DNA of 64,000 nucleotides from Xylogone sp. PMI_703 (lineage: Eukaryota; Ascomycota; Leotiomycetes): positions 4,774,001 through 4,838,000 of the forward strand of contig JAJTUQ010000001.1 of the NCBI GenBank assembly GCA_021399445.1, read 5' to 3'. The notes below the pieces were generated by a model. The model ran no database searches, had not been told where the DNA came from, and was given only the letters and a program-made list of their open reading frames with translations. The translations under genes were made by a program, and so were the position numbers. This document shows positions 48,655 to 59,800 of the stretch, one piece after another (the stretch's first letter is position 1; each line of letters starts with the position of its first letter).

Positions 48655-50619
48655 ATGGTACTGTACTCAGATATCGAGCCCCGATGGGTTCGACTACTCA
48701 AATTTCATACAGGCGAACACGATTCTATAATCATTTGTGACATGGTTACATGTTGTCTTGATGATACATCGTGTCTAGAATATGCAGCCTTGTCGTATAC
48801 CTGGGGCAGCGAGTCACCAATATTCGAAATCCAAGTGAACGATATAAAATTCCAGGTTCGATCCAACTTGCTCCACGCACTCAAGCGCATTCGTGCTATT
48901 CAGGGCCATGTCGAAGGGATCTCAGACGGAAGTTATTGGTGGATCGATTCCATATGTATCAACCAGCAGAACGATGTTGAAAAGGGGCATCAAGTGGCTA
49001 TGATGGGAAATATATTTGAACGCTCCAAGGTGACGGTGGCCTATCTGGGGGAACAAGATAATGATGGTCTCTTGGCAATGCAAATGCTACGAGAAATTGC
49101 AAGTTCGCCCCGGAAAGAAGCAAGTCGTCTTATAGCTTATGGCATAACTGACCAGTTAAATGCACTGGCGACCTTTTTTGAGAGACCATGGTGGACCAGG
49201 GCCTGGACAACACAGGAGTATATCCTTCCTGATACACTGTACTTTCTCTGTGGTGATCAGAGCTTGCGTCGAAGAGACTTCCAAATGGCCCTCCTCCGGC
49301 TAGAGAAGTATAGCCGGGCGCTTCCAGAGTATAGATCTGTGCATCAAACCAGTGGGTTTACAATGGCTGGCAAACGAAAGAAAATCCTCAATAGGCGATA
49401 TGACGTTCTCCAGGGCGTCGGATACACTCCTAATTTTCCTCTCTGTGATTATCTTGTTTACGCTGGAGGATGCAATGCGAGTCTAGAGCGAGACTGCGTG
49501 TATTCTGCACTACCACTCGTCATTTCAACGCAGGATGATCTGCAGCTAAAACCTTACTATGGAGATGGAGAGTGCGTGAAGATATTCGAAGAGGTCGTAA
49601 GATCCCAAATAGCGCTAAGCAATTGCTTAGATATCATGTGCTTCGCAGATGCCAGTCCCAGATATCCGGAGATACGATGCCCATCTTGGGTACCGTATTG
49701 GCCTAATCATACCTCTCAGGCAAGCGATCATATGGCCTGGCAGTCCTTTCCGGCTTTAGCCTCAAAGCGGAAACCAGTTTGTTCGAAGCAGCTAGAAAGC
49801 AATGGCAATAACGTAGTTGTACAGAGTCATATATTCAAAGCTTCGGCCGGGCTTCCGGCCGCAGTGCAAGACGACTCTCAGCCAGGAGTTTTGTTTTGCC
49901 AAGGTGTTATCGCTGGTTGAATCGGGGCACTAGCAGGATCTTATGTAGCCAGGGAGCAAGATGAGGCCGTCCAACTTCGTGGCGCAAGACCTATTCCCAG
50001 AGTAATGGACGATATAGTAATCTCCACCAGCCATCAAAATCAAGATGGTGAGAAAGCGTGGTGGAAACAGGCTCTTGAGTACCAGCCTCCGCAAGATCTC
50101 TGGAAAACAGTCACACTGGACCGGAAAGACAGCTATCTTGACAAACCCGCCCCGCTGGATTATTCCAATGACTTCAAGCGGTTGCTGTTCAAAGCGATCG
50201 AGGATCCCGCAGCGCTGAATACCAAGACCCTACTCTGGTTTCGCCATCACGCGCCTGTGCTTTTTGCGTCCCATTCCGCTATGGATGAAATCATCGAGCG
50301 ACTAAACGATACACCCGGATGTGCTAGAGTCATTTCCAAATTCGAAGACCAGATGCACCACGTGTGGATCAATATGCGAAAGAGGTTGATGCTCGTGTCG
50401 GATAAGCAGGTCTGGGGAATGGCTACCGAGGGAGCTATGGTGGGAGATGTGATATGCGTGCTGGCGGGTTGCAATTTTCCGGTGCTTTTGAGGCAGACTG
50501 AGAGGAGAGGATGGTTCCGGCTGATTGGTGAGTGCTATGTAGATGGTATCATGCATGGCGAGATGGTTGGTCTGGATACAGATGGGGTGCCGTCAATGGA
50601 GGATATTTACTTGGTATAG
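48655..50619 (+). pseudogene. HET-domain (heterokaryon incompatibility) protein with one in-frame TGA
   Basis: A frame without introns that would encode about 654 residues. It is interrupted by TGA at 49918-49920, 421 codons in, and then continues in the same frame to TAG at 50619. The HET domain is at the N-terminus: LEYAALSYTWGSESPIFEI, SYWWIDSICINQQNDVEKG, and FFERPWWTRAWTTQEYILP. These are the three conserved HET blocks. The part after the TGA (IGALAGSYVAREQDEA, RRGWFRLIGECYVDGIMHGE) is the usual C-terminal end of such proteins, where GWFRLIGECYVxGxMxGE is typical. HET proteins trigger cell death upon non-self recognition in fungi and are often polymorphic or disabled. The uninterrupted flanking frame implies a recent nonsense change, or readthrough, or a sequence error. 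It sits inside the metabolic cluster without functional relation to it. Confidence 0.85.
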
Positions 50620-51019
50620 ATTCTAACGATATTAAAGAAACCAAACCAATATCTTATTCGAAATTAGTTGAATCGCTATAATCTGCACTATTAAGAAGCT
50701 TATTATCACCAATATTAAGCCATATTAACCCTAATTATCTGGCATACTCGCCATCAAAGTAAGATATATCGACGGATATAGCAAGCTAGTCATTAAGAGA
50801 GCACGATAAAAATAGATATTGTCGACTTACAGGCCTAGTTCCTAAGATCAGCATACCTGCTCATCCTGAACATCGTTTTTACACTCAAAGAACCGTTCGT
50901 TAGGAACACCTGATACCTTGTTATGAAATAAGATCTATGACTTTATACTTTATAAGAAATCCTATCCTGAACAGTTCAGTCTAAATATACATCAAATAGC
51001 AAGGGAAATTGGTCTTGCA
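50620..51019. other. Intergenic, AT-rich
   Basis: Between the HET locus and the UPF0261 gene, both plus strand. Presumed promoter of the latter; no other signal recognised. Confidence 0.5.
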
Positions 51020-52300
51020 ATGGCTGTGCCAACTATCCTGATCATCGGAACCTGCGACACAAAGCTTCAAGAACTACTATACCTGCGTTCGCAGATTCTC
51101 TTCCACGGTAGAACTAGGAGAATCAAAGTAATCCTTGCTGATACGGGACGCACTTCAATTTCCGATCCATCGATCGATATAGCCCAGACAGCCATTCTCT
51201 CTAAGTTGTTCCGCAGCAAGGAGGAGACGCCTGATCTAAGTACCTTACCCCGCTCCGAAGTCATCAAAGCCATGATTGCCAGCACAACAATACTGATTAA
51301 GGGCCTCTATGAATCGAATTTAATTCATGGAATCATATCCATTGGGGGCAGCGGTGGCACCTCACTCTCCGCTGCTGTTATGCGCTTTGCGCTCCCAGTT
51401 GGATTTCCGAAGCTGATTGTGTCTACTATGGCCTCAGGCGATGTTAGCTCGTTCGTGGGAGAGACTGATATTACGATTATGCATAGTGTAGTCGATGTAG
51501 CCGGTCTTTCACATACTCTCAAATCTGTACTTGACAATGCCGCAGGCGCAATCGCTGGGATGTCATTAGCATACCATTCCAGAAGTCAACTCAAGTTAAC
51601 CGAAGAGCAAGAGGCCAAAAAGGTTATTGCAATTACCATGTTCGGTGTCACAACTCCTGCTGTAGACGCTGCACGCGCTTATCTTTCCTCTGTCTCAGAT
51701 AATATTGAGATCCTGGTATTTCATGCTACTGGTGCGGGTGGACGGGCTATGGAGCGATTAATTACAGAGGGAAGAGTCGATGGCGTCCTGGATCTCACTA
51801 CAACAGAACTTGCTGATGAATTAGTTGGAGGAGTATTAACTGCAGGACCGAATCGGCTTACCGCAGCGTCGAGAATGGGCATTCCGCAGGTTGTGAGCCT
51901 AGGCGCCCTAGATATGGTGAACTTTGGCCCGCGGCATACCGTACCAAAAACTTTTCTGGAGAGGAAGTTGCATGAACATAACCCCTCAGTCACACTACTA
52001 CGAACATCTCCTTCTGAGTGTAAAACGCTTGGTGCGCAAATTGCAGAGAAGCTTAGAACACACGCAAAGAATACAAATCTTGTTGAAGTATGGATACCGA
52101 AGGGAGGCGTGAGCATGCTTTCAGTTCGAGAGGGAGACTTTGATGATCCTAGCGCGGATGAGGCACTGTTTAGCTCTCTGAAAGAAGGGTTACAGGGGAG
52201 CAATATTAAAATCATTGAGGATGAGAGAAGCATTAATGACGAAGGCTTTTCAATTGGCATGGCAGAGAGCCTGCTCAAGTTGATGGGATTAGTGGCATGA
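51020..52300 (+). CDS. UPF0261 / Tm-1-like ATP-binding domain protein
   Basis: An intronless gene of 426 residues. Family signatures: PTILIIGTCDTKLQELLYLR at the N-terminus, IKVILADTGRTS, HGIISIGGSGGTSLSAAVMR, PKLIVSTMASGDVSSFVGET, then ITIMHSVVDVAGL. The second half has VIAITMFGVTTPAVDAARAY, EILVFHATGAGGRAMERLI, GVLDLTTTELADELVGGVL, TAASRMGIPQVVSLGALDMV and VWIPKGGVSMLSVREGDFDD. In plants this domain is the N-terminal half of Tm-1 and related proteins, where structures show ATP binding. In bacteria and fungi it is often free-standing and near the TIM-barrel partner, which here is at 46767-47735. The full length agrees with the free-standing family. The cellular reaction is unknown. Confidence 0.95.
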   Translation: MAVPTILIIGTCDTKLQELLYLRSQILFHGRTRRIKVILADTGRTSISDPSIDIAQTAILSKLFRSKEETPDLSTLPRSEVIKAMIASTTILIKGLYESNLIHGIISIGGSGGTSLSAAVMRFALPVGFPKLIVSTMASGDVSSFVGETDITIMHSVVDVAGLSHTLKSVLDNAAGAIAGMSLAYHSRSQLKLTEEQEAKKVIAITMFGVTTPAVDAARAYLSSVSDNIEILVFHATGAGGRAMERLITEGRVDGVLDLTTTELADELVGGVLTAGPNRLTAASRMGIPQVVSLGALDMVNFGPRHTVPKTFLERKLHEHNPSVTLLRTSPSECKTLGAQIAEKLRTHAKNTNLVEVWIPKGGVSMLSVREGDFDDPSADEALFSSLKEGLQGSNIKIIEDERSINDEGFSIGMAESLLKLMGLVA

Positions 52301-52619
52301 ACTTATGAGTCAATACTATGAAAGCTTGTATAATGGTGACATAATGAAGGCACAAGTCCATAAAGCAAACCATTTTTGGTCATATCTACCGGTTTCATGT
52401 ACTGCTTAGAGCACAAAAAAATCATATTACCTATTTCATCGGCTGTTACCCAATCACACATGTACAAGGCCCTTGACAATGAGGTCGCCATACTTAATAC
52501 TTATACAATTTCAGATGCTGAAGGCAAGAATTTCTGCAGTACGGAACTAGGCGGGACAGACACATAAATCATACAAGTGTAAATTAACCGATCAACAGAA
52601 ATATGAGCTACATTAGCTT
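52301..52619. other. Short intergenic between convergent genes
   Basis: 3' flanks of the UPF0261 and esterase genes; nothing else seen. Confidence 0.5.
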
Positions 52620-53576
52620 TTAAGCATGCTTTAGTAAAAATTCCTTGACGGCCTTACGCGCTTGGATTGATTCGGGAATATCCAGCTCCCAGTTATAGCC
52701 ATGCCACATGCCTTCACCCACTAGCAGTTCTGCCTCCACTCCAGACTCTCTCAGTTTCCAATAAAATCGTATTCCAGAACTCAAAAGTAAATCTCTCGTT
52801 CCAACAGTGATAACAGTAGCTGGGAAGCTTGAATCATATTCCGCAAAAAGTGGACTAAACAATGGATCCTTTGGATCGAATCCAGGTGGAGCATAGTTCT
52901 GTTTGACCATCCCGATTAGAAAACTGCCTGGCATTATATCCCGTGATGCGTTCGTCACTAGAGAATCTCCTGCACCAGTGAAGTCTGTTGATGGGGTGCA
53001 AAGATACTGTGCTACAGGCATAGGGAGTTTCTCCTCTCGTGCTCGGAGAAGCATAGACAGTGTCAATTGGCACCCAGAGGAACTACTGGTGAAAAAGATA
53101 TCCGCAGGGTTGAACTCTTTGACAAGCTGTCGATAAACGTCAAGACATTGTTCCCGAGCAACAGGATATAGAACTTCAGGAGAAAGAGTATATTCGATAG
53201 AATAAACTCGTATTCCAATTTCGCCGGCTATAATGAGAGCAGACCTGTCTCTGGCTCTGCCAAGAACAAATCCTCCTCCATGGACATTAACAATGATTTT
53301 AGACTGCAGCTCTGGCTTGATGTTTGGTGGTTCGATAACGACGACTGGAACTCCGCCAACTTTGATCTCTTTGACTTTCAGATCAAATTTGGCAATAATG
53401 CTCTCTTCGAGCTCTTTGAATTTCTCGTATTGAACGCGGAAGTTGAGAACTCGAGTTGGTGTTGTGAGGTAGGACGCAACAAGGCCCGCCAAAGGGATAG
53501 TTCGTATTTTGCTCAGAAATTCGGCTGCCTGCGGACTGATGGAGCCCTTCTGGCCTTCGGTGAGTGGTATGCCCAT
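52620..53576 (-). CDS. HSL-type alpha/beta hydrolase (esterase)
   Basis: An intronless gene of 318 residues from MGIPLTEGQKGSISPQAAEF. The frame extends 16 codons further to 53624, but the shorter start fits the family. The oxyanion motif HGGG is in IIVNVHGGGFVLG (about 99-102). YSIEYTLSPEVLYPVAREQC matches the conserved YxLAPExxYP block. The nucleophile elbow reads FFTSSSSGCQLTL; in relatives it is GDSAGG, so the first glycine is replaced by Ser and the presumed nucleophile is Ser near 166. The acid (TVGTRDLLLSSG, Asp) and His (GEGMWHGYNWEL) follow in normal order. A carboxylester or lactone substrate is expected, probably a small acyl ester. It lies tail-to-tail with the UPF0261 gene and may act in the same pathway. 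Confidence 0.9.
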   Translation of the reverse strand: MGIPLTEGQKGSISPQAAEFLSKIRTIPLAGLVASYLTTPTRVLNFRVQYEKFKELEESIIAKFDLKVKEIKVGGVPVVVIEPPNIKPELQSKIIVNVHGGGFVLGRARDRSALIIAGEIGIRVYSIEYTLSPEVLYPVAREQCLDVYRQLVKEFNPADIFFTSSSSGCQLTLSMLLRAREEKLPMPVAQYLCTPSTDFTGAGDSLVTNASRDIMPGSFLIGMVKQNYAPPGFDPKDPLFSPLFAEYDSSFPATVITVGTRDLLLSSGIRFYWKLRESGVEAELLVGEGMWHGYNWELDIPESIQARKAVKEFLLKHA

Positions 53577-54578
53577 ACTAATGCTGAGATGAAAGAAACA
53601 AATGATGTTTGCGTTATAAGCCAAGGATTATGCTGCAGGCTATGGTGGTGATTCTATGAAGTCGTGGGGATGGTAAGCCTTCCTTGTATGCTTAAATACT
53701 TCCCCTGAAACTGTATTATGGAAGCTATCTGATATCAATAGGAGTCGGCCTGTCAGGCGGATATATTAGACTCGTGGTTCTGCCGTCGGAATGAACCCGA
53801 GGCCAAACCCGAATGCGAATGCGATACTTCATGACGGCTCACTAAACGACCAGTTCCAGTGTCTAGATCCTTGAGACTCGTCCAAAGGGTCCCAGTAGGG
53901 GTGATATTGCGATGCACCAAACGCATTGGCGGTTGAGATACGCTACGGCTCGTAACATATAACCATATTGGGAATCGTTAGATTCGCCTACGCTTTGCTC
54001 GCCATCCTCGTAGTCGGTGAAAGTGACCATCCGAGGTAGTTTTTAATTTTACCAATATTCTTCGATCAGTAACTAAATATAATTATTTCCATTCAATCTC
54101 TGCGTCAGAAAGGAAATACACAATACTTCCCGGGCTTCACGGTGTCATATGTGAAACGGTTGGTTTCACCATACGGCAAGAAAAATTGGAATTTTCTGCC
54201 GCCTCAAAGTACTACTCGAATTATAAAACCTAAAGAGATAATACTTATTGTAAACCTTTTCCTTGAATTATGACTGGAAGCGACCAGTAACCGTAGCAAA
54301 CAAAGACTAGACTATATACAGTAGTACATATTCTTCTTTCTTTATAAAACACACTTTGAAACATACTCATATTGTTTAGTCGATCCTTGTGATCTTTCAT
54401 TGAAATGTTGGAGCACACCTCCCCAGCAAGTCAAACGTTTAACCAGCTAGTTATGATTTAGGGATGTGTCTAACATATTTGCAAAGCACAATAGTCTATA
54501 ATGACAACAACTTTTTAGTTATACTACCATGAAATAATATACGTTCATCGCTTTATCAAACAGTTAGCAGTGCGCACA
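53577..54578. other. Intergenic, AT-rich
   Basis: Upstream of the esterase gene and downstream of the MAPEG locus. No gene, repeat ends or tRNA recognised. Confidence 0.5.
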
Positions 54579-55207
54579 TCAACAATCATTAACGGAAAAG
54601 TCCAGACTCACATTCCTCAATGCATGTCCACTCAAAACATATAGAGTCATAACGCAACCAAGACCAATAGTGTAAACTAGCGTCCTTAAACCACTCATAG
54701 CCTGTGTCGTGCAATTAGGGTAAATGATATTATATATGGCTCGGGATACAAGGTAGCCAATAGAGAGCGCATTGAGCGTTTCATCTGGTAAGCCCGCGAA
54801 GTTGCCAGCTAGTACAGCAGTCGCGAAGAAACCCAGGTTTTCCATATTGTTGGCATGAGCCGCTTCATGACGTAGGATACGCTCTTTGGTCTGAGATGAA
54901 CGAGAGATTAGTGATAGAAGTGGATATGGAGTAACTAATGAATATAATTACAGCTTTATCAATTGTTTGATCATTTTTGAGGCCCACGGCATAAGTACGA
55001 GGCGCCCGGCATAAGTACGAGGCGCCCGTAGATCGAAAGCTTTGGATTGAGTAGCAGCGAATGCGTGAGGGGCGAATGCAATTACCCATGCTGCTGGGAT
55101 CTGTTATTCGTTAGAAATTGTTGTTTGAGAGAATAATACGCGGTTTCAAGGATTTTGCTCACAGTGTACATGGACAGGTTGCCCGTAATTCCTAGGAGAT
55201 GTGCCAT
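54579..55207 (-). pseudogene. MAPEG-family membrane protein disrupted by a 20-bp tandem duplication
   Basis: Three exons on the minus strand, 55207-55163, 55100-54952 and 54890-54579, with introns of 62 and 61 nt (GTGAGC..AACAG, GTAATT..CTCAG). Exon 1 reads MAHLLGITGNLSMYT. Exon 2 gives the family segment IPAAWVIAFAPHAFAATQSK, DLRAPRTYA. Exon 3 gives TKERILRHEAAHANNMENLG, FFATAVLAGNFAGLPDETLN, YLVSRAIYNIIYPNC and a last helix. MAPEG proteins are small integral membrane proteins of eicosanoid and glutathione metabolism. A perfect 20-bp tandem duplication (54988-55027) inside exon 2 shifts the frame after RAPRTYA. With one copy only, the reading passes on to LKNDQTIDKA and splices in phase into exon 3, about 161 residues. 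As it stands the product is truncated or scrambled. Confidence 0.8.
54988..55027. repeat. Perfect 20-bp tandem duplication
   Basis: Two adjacent identical 20-base units, 54988-55007 and 55008-55027, each beginning GGCATAAGTACG. They lie within exon 2 of the MAPEG gene and change its frame because 20 is not a multiple of three. Confidence 0.95.
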
Positions 55208-57269
55208 ATCTAGTCGAAGTCGATCTTGCTAACGATGATTAGAAATCTTTGGGAGTCGGAAAATTTATATACGCAGGAACGCGTCAACAATTGAAGCCTA
55301 CCGGGTTATTGGGAACGATGTACTTTTGCACGTGTATGGCATCGATGCCGAGCTTAGGTGCAGATCAGCACACTCTAAGGAGCCGCTATCCTAAAGTAGA
55401 GCTTCTATTTAAGCCCTGCTTCGGAATCTAACCCTCTTTATGTTCATTTGATTAAACTTTCTTCATCAGATATTACGCTTAGATCTCTTAGCTTGATAAT
55501 GTGGGGAAATGAAAATCAGTGACGCAAATGGCTTCGGAATCAAAAATGCTCGATGGAAACGGTACACATGGTAACTCGGCGAGCCCTCGATATATTTAGC
55601 TTAACTACAAGCAACTTGAAATCAATTGGCACCTCCTGAGTGCACTGTTTCATAAATTAAATCATATAATGACTGGCAAATGATTATATGTTTTCGATGC
55701 GACGTTCATCCATAGGATTTACAAACCTATTCTGCTCAATCGCTTAGACCACATGTGATCCGTCCCGGCGGGAAATTTTCACGGAAATTTACTCGTGAAT
55801 TTGGCATGTGGTTCGGCTTTATATGCTTGTTCAAAATATCAGAATGCGTTTCGATGAAGAAAAAGTACCAATGAGTTCAACTTCTGACTACAATAGCCAT
55901 TTCAAATGAAGCAACTTAGTGTTTCTGCCACAAGCATGCAGCCGGTCTGTTGTCGAATCTACAGACTCTCGCAATTACCACAGCCTTCTTTTCACGAGTA
56001 TCAGACAAGCCACCAGTTATCTTAGGTCAGATCTTAAAGCATTATGACACTTCGGAAATTAGATAAGATAAAACGTCCCATTGTCGTTATACTCATATAC
56101 GGTAGAAAGCTATCTAAAGCTTATTCTGAGACATAGATGAACAGCGGTCGCACTGACGCAGTTCACAACTGGAATAGACGAGCCACCTAAGGTGAGAAGA
56201 TTGATTGAGACCCAAGAGTAGCTCAATCGGTGAGCTTACGTACTTTTAATCAGCAATGTTGACTGGAAACGGTAACTAAAAGTTACTGCTACACCCTCGC
56301 ATAAAGGAGACTTATGAAGAGGCATTCTCTCTTCAAATTGAGATCGAAGTGCCTATTGGTCATAAATTCAATTTCAGCCAATCAGAATAGCTCTTATCGC
56401 TCTTTATTATGAAACACAAATGCACGAGTGCAGGATCGGAACTGGGCCGACAATCAATTTATAAAACTGGAGTTGTAGAACTGCGGGGATAAAATGGGTC
56501 GCATTTGCACCCAGATTTGGCATCAACTCCATGTTCTGCAGCCACGAGGGAACATCCGTCTTCGTATGCGGGTATGCAACAGCATAGATGCAGATGCAAA
56601 GACCCTTCAAAGGGAGCACACTCTACACTTCCCCGACTTATCAGAGGCGACCTTTGCTGTGCTTTGTAATGATTAGGCGTAAGATCTCACCCTCTCTTCC
56701 CTTTACGCTCTCCTTATACGCTGGTAAACGACGTAGGCTGAGGTGAGCTGCTGATCACGTGCCGGGACTCCTTTGGCCAAGAGAGAGAAAGTTATCGCAC
56801 CCTTATCTCCTTATCATTTGACAAAGCAGCTTTTCTCATCACTTTCTGCAGCCCCCTGGATAACCACCCTTATCGTATACTTGGGACTGCTGCATATCAC
56901 TGCATGCAGACAGCAACACGGCAGCGAGAAATCCCAGCTCACGTTATTTCCTCCTTTTGCCCCGTTGCAGCCATGGCACCTCTATTACCTGGTGTGATTC
57001 GCTGCCACAGGGCATGACAGGCAGATTGATCCCTTCCCCCACGTCCAAGGCCTCTCATTTACTGTTATTAATACTGATAGATGATGATATCCTGCATATC
57101 TCGTAATCTCTCGTCTAGATCTCCTCTTTACCTTTTCATTTCCCTCCCCGCTTTATCCTGTCATTGTCATCACGTATTTAGATTTTCAGCGCATTTCACT
57201 GTGATATAGGAAAAGCATTTCTTCTTTAACATATTCGGATATTGCTCATTCTTTAGGAGGATATGTAAA
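55208..57269. other. Long intergenic stretch
   Basis: About 2 kb between divergent loci. A weak tRNA-Lys-like segment at 56216-56280 does not fold properly (see rejected). Pyrimidine-rich DNA before 57270 is probably the permease leader; GGAGGATATGTAAA precedes its ATG. Confidence 0.45.
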
Positions 57270-59072
57270 ATGTTTGCAGACACTTCACCTCCCGCCACCG
57301 ACTTGGCCGAAAAGAAACACGCCCTTCCAGAGGATGAGATCGTGCTTAGTTCAGGTAGTACTGAGCACATCAATGCATCGGGTCATCCGGATCAATTGAA
57401 TCGGCAATATGGAATCCTCAGTATTTGTGGAATGGCACTTACAGTGGATAATGCCTGGGTTGTTATTGGATCATCGTTAACTGTGTCAATTTGTGAGTGC
57501 GCTTTTTCAGATTTAGACGGCGCAAGCAAAGCGGGTTATTCTTACGGAAGATAATCAAATAAGAAACTAACTAGTTGATTGGATAGTCAATGGTGGACCT
57601 CCTGGGGTACTCTACGAGTTTCTTGTCGCTGCATTTTATTATGGCTTCATTGCCTCTTCGCTAGCTGAGGTAGGTTTTCGATTCATCCATTGACAAGGCA
57701 AGTCTCTTCAAATAAAACATAGCTTACCAAATCACATAGATGGCCTCTTCAGTTCCATCTTCAGGAGGCGTCTATCACTGGGCTACTCTCGCTCCTGGTC
57801 CCAAATACGGGCGTATTCTAGGCTTTTACGCTGGCTCTCTCAACTTCTTCGGTTGGCTCTTCGATCTTGCCTCAATCGCATATATCATGGCAGAGCTGGT
57901 AGTCCAGATGTACGCGATCTACCATCCCAACTATATCATCAAGGACTGGCACCTTTTCATTGCCTTTCTATTGATCACATGGCTGTGCGTTGCCCTCACA
58001 ATATTCTGCAACAGTTCGTTGCCATACCTGCAGCAATTTGGACTCTTTGTGATAATTGTTGGTGGACTGGCTACAATAATTGTTCTCGCTGCCATGCCAA
58101 AAACGCATGCGTCAAATTCCTTTGTATGGTCGGATTGGGAAAATAACACTGGCTGGAGCAGTGGTGTTGCGTTCTTGACTGGTGTTTTGAATGGGGCATT
58201 CACGATTGGCACTCCAGATTCAGTCACACATATGGCCGAGGAAGTTCCCCATCCAAGGACAGATCTGCCAAAAGCTATTGCGGCACAGATTATTCTTGGG
58301 ACAGTCAGTAAGTTTCATTGTCCCCGAACACTTTAAGATTTGTGAAAATTAATAATTTAACCCCAATCTAGGCGCCTTCGTATTTGTTATCGCTCTCTTC
58401 TATGGTATCACCGATCTCGACGCTGTCCTGAACTCCAATGGCTCGTTTCCTCTCGCAGAAGCCTTTTCCCAAGCAACTGGCTCCACAGGAGCAACATTCG
58501 GCCTTCTATTTATAGTCTTTCTTTCGCTTGTTCCCTGCTTAATTGGAACATTTTTAACCGTCGGTCGAACATGGTGGGCTCTGGCCCGTGACAACGCAAC
58601 TCCCTTCTCGCACTTCTTCTCCAACGTCAACGAATCACTTTCCTGTCCTATCCCAGCGACACTATTCACGGGCGTCATGACCACCGCTTTCGGCGCCATA
58701 ACTCTTGGATCCCATACCGCGTTCTCAGATCTTGCTGGCTCATTTATCATATTAACCGGAGTATCATACGCCATAACAATTGGGGCTCATCTCTTCTCCG
58801 GTAGAAAGAACCTTCCTCAGGGACCATTCTGGCTTGGACGCCTCGGCCCCGCTATAAACTTCATAGCCCTTATATTCGTCATCTTCTTCAGCATTATGTA
58901 TTGTTTCCCATTTGCTTTACCCGCCGAAACTGCTACTATGAATTATAATAGTGTGATTCTGGTGGGGATAGTATTTTTGACAACAGTCTGGTGGGTTGTG
59001 CACGGAAGAGGGAAGTATGAGGGCCCAAAATTGGGAGGATTTGTTGCTGGTGGGAGACTGGGAGATGTTTGA
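57270..59072 (+). CDS. Amino-acid/GABA permease-like transporter (APC superfamily)
   Basis: Four exons, 57270-57492, 57587-57669, 57740-58307 and 58372-59072, with introns of 94, 70 and 64 nt, all phases consistent, give 524 residues. A polar cytosolic N-terminus is followed by about twelve helices: ILSICGMALTVDNAWVVIGS, PGVLYEFLVAAFYYGFIAS, then the hallmark MASSVPSSGGVYHWATLAPG, FLLITWLCVALTIFCN, LQQFGLFVIIVGGLATIIVL. Next come the region GVAFLTGVLNGAFTIGTPDS, THMAEEVPHPRTDLPKAI, VFVIALFYGITDLDAVL, and RTWWALARDNATPFSHFFS. The AEEVxxPxxxLPKAI and WALARDxxxPFS blocks are typical of fungal GABA/choline-type permeases. It is expected in the plasma membrane or an internal membrane, coupling to a proton or amino-acid gradient. 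The substrate cannot be fixed from the sequence. Confidence 0.93.
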
Positions 59073-59605
59073 TAAGGATATCTCATTATTTTAGAGATAA
59101 TAGTAACAAAAATCTAACTAAATTTCCTATTGGATGTGATTTAGCGCTTCAGAAAGGGTAGATTAGCCTCTTACTGTAATGCCCCCAGAGCAAATAATTC
59201 TAGTGCTGGCAACTAATAAGTCACCATTATTATATGCTAATGACATTTTAACAAAGGCTTGAGCTAAAGGATAGCAGTATAGTGCTGAGTATCTTTAGCT
59301 AAGTCATGAGTGCCTTTAGCTTAGGCCTTAAAGATCTACTTAGCTGAATAACCCGTGCAAGCTGCTACCGTAGATTGATTGACTGGGTTAATCCAATGTC
59401 CCTGCCTGCATGGTCGATAAGACAGGGTTCAGGGGAGGATAGCGAGTGGTACTGTAGCACACACCGCTCCGCACGAGTCCCCCGAAGCGGCGCGTCCGAC
59501 AACAAAGACGCGTCTCACACAACTCGATAGGTCTCTGTATAGACGAGAAAATTCTCTTCACAAGCATTAGTGTCAAGCCGTTTGTTGAATCTGATGATAA
59601 GCAAT
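59073..59605. other. Intergenic
   Basis: Contains several copies of CTTTAGCT/AGCTAAAG-type words around 59255-59330 in both orientations, a possible decayed repeat. No gene supported. Confidence 0.4.
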
Positions 59606-59800
59606 ATGGCGTCTACTGGATCTCAAATAACCAATGAAAATGCCAGCTAACCAGGCAAAGCTGCCGCAGCTAAAAATATACAGCGGGAGCCTTTAACAGC
59701 AGTTCAAAACGGCGCCAGAACAGATAGGAATGCCGGTGTCATCTCACCTGCGGTCAAAGAAGCTATAAATACTTTAAATATTGAAAGGTTGCGGAAAGAG

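Noticed and set aside
56216..56280. tRNA-Lys(TTT)-like segment (GTAGCTCAATCGGTGAGC.. and CTTTTAA loop)
   Set aside because: The D-arm resembles a tRNA, but the anticodon stem does not pair, there is no GGTTCGA-type T-loop and no acceptor stem. At best a decayed tRNA or SINE remnant.
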